Assembly: GCA_905397405.1 (NCBI GenBank)
Contig: CAJPVJ010000037.1
Location: forward strand, 1 to 56,440
Length of the DNA: 56,440 bases
Origin: Oppiella nova
Lineage: Eukaryota; Arthropoda; Arachnida; Sarcoptiformes; Oppiidae
Reading direction: 5' to 3'
The notes beneath the pieces are model-generated. The model had not been told where the DNA came from and did no database searches. It saw only the letters and a program-made list of their open reading frames with translations. Each line of letters begins with the position of its first letter. Within the stretch, counting starts at the first letter, position 1. Position numbers and translations under genes: made by a program. Positions 46,839 through 56,440 of the stretch are shown here, in pieces.

Positions 46839-47673
46839 ATGTCGGGTGTCCCTCTGGACACCAATGAGTTGCCTAATGACCAAAAGACACCACTCAGTGA
46901 TGGCCAGGGGTTGGATACTCAGCACAATAAACCTGTCGCTCAAGACAAGGGATCTGATGACAATGACAAGGCTTCAGATGCTTTGGACAATGGACCAGAA
47001 GGTATGGACATGGAGTCTAAAAGTGTTGAGGAGTGCGCTAATAAGCTGAAAGAGTTGGGCCCTGAGATAGACTCGTGTTTAACGCAAAAATGGGGTCAAA
47101 TTGATTGGAAAGTTGAAGGAATTGAACCCAAAGTTGTGGACAATGTCTTCTGTTGCCATCGCATTGAATCCATTTGTGTGATCAACCAAATGGTAAACAT
47201 TTGGTATACAATATAATTCAAAGTCAATTTAAATTATAATTTTTTGTTTGAAGGCTAAGAGTAAGTGTAAAATGTCTGAAGACTTGGCGGATGAGCTGAA
47301 GAGTGAATCGGAGACAATCACTGAGAATTGCACTCAGAATGGGGTTCACGTGAGTCAACAACTCTGTCAGTCTTTGAGACCACAACCGGTGACTATGGGT
47401 TGCGCTGTTATGGTTACGAGAGTAAGGCCTGGGTCTAAATCTGGTAATCCCCGCTGTTTACCATTATGTCCACCACGCTCACATCCATTACTTTCCCCAT
47501 GCCCACCATTTCCACCACGCCCACTATGCCGTGCTCAGGCGAGCAACTCCGGGTCAGATGCACTTCATGGGCCGAACGACACGACTACAGCCAAACCAAC
47601 CACTTCTTACAGCCATTCACATCATAGTTGTGTTTATATAGTGATTCTGTCACTCATTCTGGCATTTGTTTGA
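46839..47673 (+). CDS. Cys-rich surface protein with GPI-like tail, paralogue 1
   Basis: Exons 46839-47192 and 47254-47673 join in phase 0 to 257 residues. An acidic Asp/Asn-rich N-terminus is followed by a Cys framework: C-x(10-20)-C, an FCCHRIESIC segment, then CKM, ENC, QQLCQSL and MGC. A Pro/Cys-rich stretch and a Ser/Thr/His-rich linker lead to a C-terminal hydrophobic helix (CVYIVILSLILAFV), which resembles a GPI-attachment signal. The gene at 49748-50573 has the same intron position and Cys order. Unlike that paralogue, no signal peptide is visible at this start, so an upstream exon may be missing. Family unknown. Confidence 0.65.
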
Positions 47674-48065
47674 TTCACTAAATTCTTCACTTATTTCAGT
47701 ATTTCATTCATTCAATTATTTTATAACTCAGTCTTCAGAACATTTGTCTATAAAAGTAATTTGCATTTTTGTTTTAAAATTTCTTATTAATTCAGTTTAT
47801 CATAAATAAATTCAGCAATCTGTATAACTATTAAAAATTATATCCATTTTTTAAATTCACTTTTTTTTGTATAAGTTCTTTCAATGCATAGAATCACCAA
47901 TTTTTTGTCTCTAAATTTCGATTACGATTACCATTAAGTTTTGATAGTTATTTTATTCATGGTAAAAATTATTATTTGAAATATTTTGTATTTACAGTAA
48001 ATATTTTATGTATTGTAAATATAATGTTAAAACATTTGAGTGATTTAGATTACATATTTAAGTAT
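47674..48065. other. AT-rich intergenic DNA
   Basis: About 390 bp between convergent genes; no features. Confidence 0.6.
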
Positions 48066-49472
48066 TTATATGAATGAATACTGAAAATCTTGCGGTTTTA
48101 CTGTCACTTCTTCTTGATTTTCATTTCTATAAACAATTGCCTTAAACTCATCCTTATCTGCGATCTGTTTTAAATTCATCCACAGAACTGATCCACACGT
48201 CATCCACTTTTAAAATGATGTCTAACGTATGAAAATGATTACTGAATTCATTTTATAAACAAATATTCAATGATTACTAATGCCAACAATTAGATAACCA
48301 ATAAAAATCATACTCTGAATTGTCGGTGCATAAGGCCGTCCAAACTACAACCCCTTTCGTGAAAATACCTAATTTAAGGCCAAATTTTACAACTCCTTTC
48401 ATCCTTATAATGATATCTCGGGTCCCGAAATAATAATTATCGCAAACTATTCCCAAAGATTTGGGCGCTCTATAGGAATGCCTTTTCTCTGTTTCCGTTA
48501 TTTCATAATTGAGTGCTCTTACAATAAAATCTTAAAATAAAATGAGTTATTAATAATTACAATTAGCAAAATATTCTGTGACTAGAAAAAACCTTTTGCT
48601 TGCTTAGCAGATATAGAGAAAGCCTCCATAGAATCATCAATACTGGCAAAATTAACAGCTACTACCTGTCCTTTCATATTAATAAGTGGACCCCCGGAAT
48701 ACCCGGCACTTATTTTATTGCACCCGGACTAGAACTTCTTATTGTGGTCAATAAAGTTGTGGTAATACTTATACTGTCCGGTCGAATAGGTTTTGGCGTA
48801 CCTGTCCTCTGCGCATACAATTCCCTCGCACACCGAGAAGTCAATGTCAGCATTTCCGAGCGCCACTACACTCTGTCCGGGATCTACTGAATCGCTAAAC
48901 TCAACGATCGGCACATCATAATTGGGTTCTTCGAGTGTACAGATAAGACATAAATCTATTTGTGGCTCCGAGTAGACCACAACCGCTTGGAGGGCTGCTA
49001 AGGACACTATCACCACACAGTCATCTTCATCTAAATCAAAGATGTCGCGGTATAATAGCTTGGAATCCTCAGCCACGTGACTGTTGGTCAGTATATAACC
49101 CCTGTACATACATACCGGAGCCGTGTGTGATTTCACCGAATTGTTACAAATTCATTTCCATCATATAATCGGCTATTCGTACAAAACAGGACATCATTTC
49201 GTCGATAATCTGATCGACAGATTTGTTTCCATTTAAATGTGCTTTTCTTAGACCAAACTCAGGGCCCTTTTGAACTCTTGTGGCCAATGATTTCCATTTG
49301 TTTTTACGGTTTTGAGACCAATAACCACAATAACTAATCACAGGAATGGTTAGTAAACTCAAAGTCCTGTTTGTGAAATAATTATCAAAACTTTTAGTAA
49401 AGTAAATTTTGACAACTTATTTAAATCTAACCTATAATTGAAATTTTTAATCAAGCTGCTTATTCGATACAT
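48066..49472 (-). pseudogene. HtrA/Omi-like serine protease, probably damaged
   Basis: HtrA-family protease: the triad is visible as His in YILTNSHV, Asp in PQIDLCLI and Ser in AGYSGGPL, and a PDZ domain begins at DIILKVDDVWISSVDE. Coding blocks: 49432-49472, 49148-49366, 48769-49101, 48593-48708, 48314-48530, and 48241 downward. Two lesions stand out. A TAA at 49144-49146 interrupts the frame just before HGSGMYV, a conserved HtrA motif; it could be skipped only by a 46-nt intron, shorter than any other here (61 nt and up). In the PDZ domain one extra base near 48170 sends the frame to a TAA at 48154-48156, although the +1 frame continues with QIADKDEFKAIVYRNE. With both taken as annotated splices the product would be 337 residues with a truncated PDZ. 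Either a decaying gene or consensus errors. Confidence 0.6.
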
Positions 49473-49747
49473 AACTTTATTTTAATGAAAGTTACAACAA
49501 TTTTAACAGTAAATTTTATCACAAGTAAAGATTTGTTAAAATTAAATCGATATATTGTATTAATACTGTAACTTCTATTTATATGATAAGTTTAAGGATT
49601 TAGAAAACTGTAACAAAGTTTTAAAAAAACTTATTTCATGTGATTTTCAATAATACAATTACCGTACTCTGCAATTGTAATAATTTTTATAACCTAATCA
49701 ATTTAATTGTATAATTATCCAAATACAGTATACATATTGCACTAAAA

Positions 49748-50573
49748 ATGAATTATATGTTGCGTGCGATATTCATTGCACTCGTATTGTGTGGTGTCTT
49801 ATGTGTCAATGAATACAACCATAAAGTGATGAAGAGATCCGAACATTACCTTTCAAACAATTACACCAAAAGTATGGGCTATGAGTGCCCGCAAGAGATT
49901 CCTGACAACTCTGAAGACGACTCTATGTCTACTCTCACGTGTCTTAAACACCGGTGGAGACTGGATGTCGAGGGATCAACTGGGGATCAATCGGCACTCA
50001 AGTGTTGCCACCAATGGGAATCAAATTGTGTGCAAAAGACTGAAGTATGAACAAGCATGTTTTCATTATTTAATTACATTTAAAATCTATGTTTTAAAAA
50101 TATATGGTTTATATTAAGTAATCAAAGTTGAGACGTTGTATAAAACACCAGTTCCCTAAACAGCCCCTTAAACTTTAATATAGTTAACATTACACTACTG
50201 TATTAATAATACAAATCATGTCTATATATTTTCTAACGGGTATATCAATTTATACAATTACCGTATATGTTATGATTAGCTGAAAATGAATTGCAAACAA
50301 ATCTCAAACGACGACAAATTTGGTGAACACAACCAACAGCTAAAGGAGAAGTGTCGGCAAAACAATCACATTTTGAGTCAAACGATGTGCGAGTCATTGA
50401 ATCCCAAGTCTGTGTCGGACGGTGTCTGCAAAGGTGTCAAATACATGCCCTGTTATCCCGAATCTGGACCCAATCCGATAAAGAGTGATACTCGAAGTAT
50501 CCATCAATGGTCTCATCATATTCTGGTCATCCTCTCAGTTCTTGTGGTCATTTTATTTGCTAATATTTTCTGA
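49748..50573 (+). CDS. Cys-rich surface protein with GPI-like tail, paralogue 2
   Basis: Exons 49748-50044 and 50280-50573 join in phase 0 to 196 residues. A clear signal peptide (MLRAIFIALVLCGVLC) starts the protein. The Cys framework matches paralogue 1: TCLKHRW, LKCCHQWESNC, then the intron, NCKQ, EKCRQNNHILSQTMCESLNP and GVCKG. The C-terminus is hydrophobic (ILVILSVLVVILFANIF), as expected for a GPI-anchor signal. The shared segment SQ-x-x-C-x-SL-x-P in both paralogues is the best family signature. No known domain recognised. Confidence 0.75.
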
Positions 50574-51019
50574 CTTTAAAAAAGTAAAACTCATTCATTA
50601 ATAGTTTGAAATTCATATTATCATTATCAAACTTTTAATTTACTTTTTTCATAATACTGTATAGGTATATTATATTTCATATGAAAATATGCTATTTTAC
50701 TATTTGACGCCAATAAATTGATTAAATTGATAAATTGACGCCAAAAAACTATAAATTGATTTAATTTGATTAACATTTGATTTAAATTTTACTCTTGTAA
50801 TAAAATTATTATCAAACAGATTAATACGGTTTAATAAAATAATAAATCTCATCTTAATGTATTACTGTAAAGATAATTTTCAATGTACAGTAGTTTTAAC
50901 AATTAGTTATTCCAATCACATAGAAAATGTATTAATAAGTTAATACCGTATATTGTTAGATAATATTTTAATAATTAAAATTATTATTACAAACAGCATA
51001 TTTTAATCAATAAATTTTT

Positions 51020-51020
<1 letters not shown>

Positions 51021-51044
<24 letters not shown>
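51021..51044. repeat. (CT)n microsatellite
   Basis: About 12 uninterrupted CT units following a T run. Confidence 0.92.
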
Positions 51045-51051
<7 letters not shown>

Positions 51052-52888
51052 CGAGTATAACCATTATTGTTATTATTATTAAGTTTAGATAATAAGGTTA
51101 AGTACAAAATTGAAAGTAATGTAAAACCAATTTTTTAAACAAAAAGTGTGTCAAAAATGCTCTTTAGGATATACATTAGGAGAAATCAATTGATTAATAA
51201 AAAAATATATTATAGAATTTTAGAAAATTTTTTTTATAATAATTAATAATTTTTTAGGAAACTGTCAATAAAAGACCATAAATAATAAATTTATTAAATA
51301 CTCATTGACATAATTTACATAAAACTTTAGAAATTTTTATTATTTACAAATTTAGAATTAATATTTAGTAACAAAATATTTGTAAATTAATTTGAATTTA
51401 ACCAAATTTGGATATACCTTAAATATATCGTATAAAGCTTTTTACCAATAAATTTTATTATAAAATAATTTTCAATTTTTACCTAAAAATTAAGTTGGAT
51501 TTTGACAAAAATCATTTGTAAAGAATATAATATTTAGTATACTGTATATGGACTACAGTAATAATCTTCATAATCAAAAAAGTTCCCGTTTAATTATTGA
51601 AAACTTTATCGTATAATCCGTAATAAATTTCATTTAATGCAATATTTTATTTCAACTTTTGTAGAGCATACTTGAATTGTAAATTGTACATTTTAAATCC
51701 CAAGCCAATAATTATATGAATGATATTCAGATCTACTTTCATATATCAATTTGTAAATGAGATAAAAATTTACATTATAATAGTTTATTGAGAAAGCATT
51801 GATTTATTATCTTTTTAAACTCTAATATGTTATAATGGTATTTAATCATTATATTAATTCAGTTTATTAGCAAAGATTCTGTGTTATAGAAAAATATTAA
51901 TCTCTTTTAGGATTTGATAAAAATTAAATTTAAATGATTTTTAAATTTATATTTTAAGCATGATCTCTTTTATTTATTGAAAAGTTGGCTTTTATAAAAC
52001 ATTATGTTTCTATTCATATACTTGTAATTATTTTGATAATTAAAATACATATAAAACAAACTTTTGTTAAACTAGTGAATCTCATCTGATGTCTGAGCTC
52101 TCACTCGTTACAAATTACTATTTACATTATTTTTTATAAATTTAAAAAAATCTCAGTATTTACTCATTGAATGAGTTGAACATCACTTAAACTTCTTGAG
52201 TGAATGTGAGAAAAGTTCCGGAAATTGTGTTGAATAAGTATTTTTGTATAAAAAATTTCTTCTAAAATCAGATATAAAGACATTATTTGCATAATAAAGA
52301 AATAAATAAAAAACAATTTTAAGTAATTTTTTCACATTAAAAAAATTATACAAAAGTCTATCACAAAGGGTTAACCAAAAAATCAAACAATCATTAGAAG
52401 TATTTTTTTTAAATTTTATTTTAAATCAAAATCCTATTCATTTATATATATTTATAGAGCTATCCTATGGTGAGAAGTCCTTTATCTTTAAAAATCTAAA
52501 TTTATTTATATATATATATATTATTAAGAAATATAAGATCAATCATTTATTGAAAATTTAAATCTTTTATATATATATATATTATATAAACTTTTAATAA
52601 CACAAATAACTGATTGCATACTAAGCATAGAATTATATTTTTTGTGTAAAATCTGAATGAAATGCTGGGAATATACAGAATAAACACACTGTGTGTGCAA
52701 TATGTCATAATTTAAAGTATGATAGCAATTGTAATGATAACAATAACACTGCATTTAATAAATACATACCTGTCCTGTCAGCTCACACTCCAAACTGTTT
52801 CCTTAACTTTTTATTATAGTTAACTGATTGCCGCCCAAACACTTCATGCAAACTATGATTAAGTTTTTATGAGTGAGCAGTGAGTATG

Positions 52889-52890
<2 letters not shown>

Positions 52891-52924
<34 letters not shown>
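52891..52924. repeat. (TC)n microsatellite
   Basis: About 17 uninterrupted TC units. Confidence 0.94.
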
Positions 52925-52927
<3 letters not shown>

Positions 52928-54837
52928 ACGAAATTACAAATCACTGCTTCAGATCTCATTCAAATACAAACATAGAGTCATGTGTTTCGAGTGTTGTATT
53001 GTTTTTTATTTTCATTTTTTATATAAGAAAACTTTTTGTACAAAACTCTTCATTCACTCTCTTTGGGGGAAAACTCATCCATAGTTTGTATGGTTTGTGG
53101 GAAGAATGAAATGCACGAAGTATTACGAGATATGAATGCATATTCACCGCCCAAACCATTATATCCAGAACCCTATGCCTGTGTTTTATGGGATCAGATA
53201 AATTGGTTTAGGTTTAAGATTTTATATATAACTCATATCTAACTGTCAAGTATATCCTACTTTCGTTATTGTGAACATCACTTCATTTATTAAGCATATG
53301 AAACCAATCTCACACAGAATGTTACATAAGTATTTACTATTAACTAACTTTATAATATTGTACAATACATAATAAACATTTTTATTTAATAAACTCAATA
53401 AAATGGCATAATTTAAAAATATATATTGAGTATATAAACAGATTAAGTGTATTACAGTATAAATATGCGTTTTCCTACTGATTAATGAAGAATCACATAA
53501 ATTCATATTCAGTACAGAATTAATGATAGCATCTGATAAACAATTATCGATCGATTTAATCAAATAATGTTAATAAGATTTTTGGCGAAACAGATAAACC
53601 AAATCTAATATCAATTAAAATAATCAGAAATCGATTGTTTCTCATAACACAGGTTTAAAAAGTGAATTTCATTAGATTCAACAACTCATAAGACTTTACT
53701 CCTTAACAATACAGTAAAACACCAGACAATAGGTGAATAAAACTACACTATAGGTAAACACCACACAGTACTCTGTATTAGATTTAAATCAATTTGTGAT
53801 TCATTTTGTGTAATGAGAGGTAAAAACTGGATTTTAGCCTAATTTTTATACCTTAAAGCCATGGGTTATATATCGTTTTGTATATATTAAAGAAAAATAT
53901 ATTAAAAGTTGTATTATTATTATTTGATTTCATAATGAAAACTAAAGAAAAGAGTGAAATGAAATTAGACGAAAAATTTTGTTATCTTTTTTATTCACAA
54001 ATAAAGTTCACCACAAAACTAATAAAACTATTCCTTTAGTTTCCATGAAATTTTTTATTCAATTAAATTTATTTAAATAAATAAAAATATTTTATTGAAT
54101 AGAAAAAATAATAAAATCTATTATTAATTTAGTATTATTCTTTCAATATTAATGATTCAAAAAATTTCATTGAAAATCAATCAATCATTTGAAGTCAAAC
54201 ATAGATAAGGAGTTAAAATTCAAGTACAGTATGAGAATTATGGCAATAATTTGCAAATTTCATATTTAGGGGCAAATGAAAAGATTTGGTCAATTAATAT
54301 AATTGCATTGCTTAATTAACATTAAATGCTCAAGGATAGTATGTAGGTTTGCTTAAGTGAGCCTATTTCGTGATCACATCTAACATTTCATATATAGATA
54401 ATTATATTCTGTAATAAATAATCTTTTTATATAGAAAACGAAACTTTTGAAATTAAGAAAGTATTGCATTTTCTACTGGTTTTGAGTGCATTTAATACTT
54501 AAAACAAAAAACAAATTCTCCGATAATTTATGTCAGTTTTGTTCCACAAAAACATAATTTCATAAGAATTTCGTTGTTTTAAAAACAACTGAAAAACGAT
54601 TCATGACTTTGAAAAAGTCATCGAAAGTGACTTTAATTGTAGTCAAAGAGAAAGTGAAACACTTTTCAAACTTATAATGCAATTCCACATTACAGTACAT
54701 CATATGTTATATGTATGCGAGACTTATTTAGTGAAGTATTTTATTTGTAATAATCATAAACAGAGAATCGTTTAGTTTTAGCACTAAAATCAAGATAATT
54801 GTTATAAAGAGCTCTCACGCCTTCACATTTACTGCAC

Positions 54838-54864
54838 GAGAGAGAGAGAGAGAGAGAGAGAGAG
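54838..54864. repeat. (GA)n microsatellite
   Basis: About 13 uninterrupted GA units, opposite strand sense to the other three tracts. Confidence 0.93.
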
Positions 54865-55078
54865 CACTTAAAATATTGTAAGAATTCTTTAAATTACGAG
54901 AGAGTATGAGAAAAAATTTAAGGAAGAGATGTATAACACTCTTGAATGAGAAAAATAAAATTAAAACCAAAATTGAAATTCATGTTTGCGATACTGACAT
55001 AACTCTCGTACAAATACATCATATTGTGGCCACAATTCAATTGAAATCGTATTTTTATTCATAGCCTATAGTTCTTAG

Positions 55079-55080
<2 letters not shown>

Positions 55081-55118
<38 letters not shown>
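55081..55118. repeat. (CT)n microsatellite
   Basis: About 19 uninterrupted CT units. Confidence 0.94.
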
Positions 55119-55120
<2 letters not shown>

Positions 55121-56073
55121 AAAACAAGTCATTCATCCATTGATTCACTTTTTATGAACTTTCACTAAAACTATACTGCATTTCATAATACAATACACTA
55201 CTAACTCATATAAGGCTGGAGATAGCCCTCCCCTTCCACTACATACCAGTGCTGTGCTCATCAAAAAAGAAGTTTTTTAAGTTTTTCAGATTATGTCCAC
55301 AAATACATAAAATATAAGAAAGTTTTCCATTTCTTCCGTAGAAGACTGCAGTCATTGCCAGCGAACAGACAATGAATCTTAAAGTTTGAGCAAAATTTTT
55401 CACAAAAATATTTTATATATAATTATTATTGTACAGTATATCGATTTTAGTACTGATTATAGCAAATATATATAATTTGCTTTAATAAAATTCTTCAATA
55501 TAATCTTTATTAATATTGATTTTTAATTGTATCTACAAACTCGTTGCCAAATCTTATCTATAGTATAACCATAACTAAGTTTATTTTTCACTAATAAAAA
55601 GTCGAAATGGATTTCAAAAATTTTATGATTGTGTCAACTATTTGTAAGTTAATTGTTATTATCATCATTGCTTTCAATTTTAATTTTATATGAGAATTTC
55701 AAATATTCTCATAACTTCCTAAAGTCTATCATAATATAAACATTTATTTTATTTCAGGTTTTTTTTATAAAACTTAAGTTTTATTCACAAATCATTTTTT
55801 CATATTCTAGAATTGCTTTAATTATATATTTAGACTTAGACTTATATATTTTATATTAGAATTAACGCTTTAGTAAATAATATCAATATGTCATTTACTT
55901 AATATCGTATAATATCTTATTTTATTAAATTATGTGCTATTAAAAACAATTATATTAAACAGTTTGTGAATCTTTAAAATATAAGTTTTTAAAACTCTAA
56001 TTTAACTTGATACAAATTTTTCAAAATGATCTCAAATTATCATTAAACCCATTTGGACCACAAATGGGACAGT

Positions 56074-56440
56074 AATGGCGTTAGACATATATGTGGTGTC
56101 GGGCTCTAACTCCAACTCGTGGTCGGCCTATAGCGACACCAGTTCTTTCAGGGATGTCCTCAATGGCCGGTCCTATGAGGACACCTTTGGGGGCAGTGGA
56201 GACCCCTATGAGAATCTGTTCAGTTCGTCATTCAATGGGGGTTACGGTGGCGGTGGAGGCGGCGGTTCGTCCGTTCAATATCAACCCCAAGAGAAAACGA
56301 CTGTCCGAGTGGTGCAACAGAGGAGCGAATCGGACTACAGTTCTCCCTCAACAGGCGGTCAACGCTATACATCACCTGCGGTTACAGTGAGAAGTGGTCA
56401 GCGATCCAACAGTTACGCCTCCCAGTCCTCATACGGTGGT
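56074..56440 (+). CDS. N-terminal part of a Gly/Ser/Tyr-rich protein (runs off the right edge)
   Basis: Open from an ATG at 56074 to the last base (122 codons), much GC-richer than the upstream DNA. The sequence has acidic/aromatic segments (DTFGGSGDPYENLFSSSFNG), a GGYGGGGGGGSS run, and a Ser/Tyr/Gln-rich tail ending SYASQSSYGG. No domain is recognised in this part; a cytoskeletal, cuticular or RNA-granule protein are all possible. It could also be an internal exon, since an AG lies just before the ATG. Confidence 0.6.

Larger units (their letters stand above)
50574..56073. other. 5.5-kb gene-poor AT-rich region with (CT/GA)n tracts
   Basis: No supported gene. Four long CT/GA dinucleotide tracts (51021, 52891, 54838, 55081) and some (TA)n runs near 52510 and 52570. 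ORFs here are short and AT-driven. A tiny ORF at 55607 with a GTAAGT donor could splice to a 18-residue peptide, which I do not annotate. Confidence 0.6.

Noticed and set aside
55607-55795. Mini-gene: ATG, 12 codons, GTAAGT donor and a TTTCAG acceptor, giving an 18-residue peptide
   Set aside because: Too short and AT-rich to separate from chance; no homologue recognised.
1-56440. tRNA, rRNA and CRISPR arrays
   Set aside because: No cloverleaf with a GGTTCRA arm, no rRNA-like block and no regularly spaced direct repeats were seen by eye; a tRNAscan/Infernal run would be decisive.

Overview
This is a window of animal nuclear DNA. Genes are spliced with GT-AG introns, many only 61-70 nt long, and intergenic DNA is very AT-rich. 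The gene set is metazoan: an ephexin-type RhoGEF, BRF2, an ENPP ectoenzyme, secreted Cu/Zn SOD, SLC5 and SLC41 carriers, mitochondrial PDH E1-alpha and BPHL. Compact introns, a Diedel-type secreted domain and several divergent intronless F-box/LRR genes suggest an arthropod, most likely a mite. The taxon is an inference. Exon models below were built by hand; for the main genes every exon joins in frame and the total is a multiple of three.

Layout. 1-141: C-terminal tail of an unidentified gene. 2.1-3.4 kb (-): mitochondrial BPHL-like hydrolase. 3.8-4.4 kb (+): BTB protein. 4.7-6.1 kb (+): F-box protein, followed by a nearly perfect 120-bp inverted repeat (6301-6595). 6.6-9.9 kb (-): 14-exon SLC5 sodium symporter. 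11.1-17.1 kb (-): 8-exon ephexin RhoGEF. 18.5-19.9 kb (+): second F-box paralogue. 19.9-21.0 kb (-): three phase-compatible exons of an unidentified gene. 21.5-24.4 kb (+): 11-exon SLC41 Mg2+ transporter. 25.3 kb (+): secreted Diedel-like protein with an EF-hand pair. 27.7-29.1 kb (-): BRF2, divergent from a C2H2 zinc-finger gene (29.8 kb, +). 31.0-32.6 kb (+): tandem pair of small secreted hydrophobic proteins. 33.2-34.3 kb (-): secreted Cu/Zn SOD. 35.8-38.2 kb (-): ENPP ectoenzyme interrupted by 128-bp tandem duplications. 39.9-41.5 kb (-): PDHA1, divergent from an RRM/F-box gene (42.3-44.0 kb, +). 44.3-46.0 kb (-): unidentified disordered protein. 46.8-47.7 kb and 49.7-50.6 kb (+): paralogous Cys-rich surface proteins flanking a damaged HtrA-like protease (48.1-49.5 kb, -). 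50.6-56.0 kb: gene-poor AT-rich DNA with four long (CT/GA)n tracts. 56.07 kb to the end (+): start of a Gly/Ser-rich protein.

The genes are mostly unrelated housekeeping and accessory loci rather than one pathway. The most notable items are the Diedel/EF-hand protein, the RRM/F-box architecture, the tandem secreted-peptide pair, the two-gene Cys-rich surface family, a 5'-restricted near-identity tract between two otherwise diverged F-box genes, the foldback element, and several exact ~128-bp duplications that look like assembly joins and break the ENPP reading frame.
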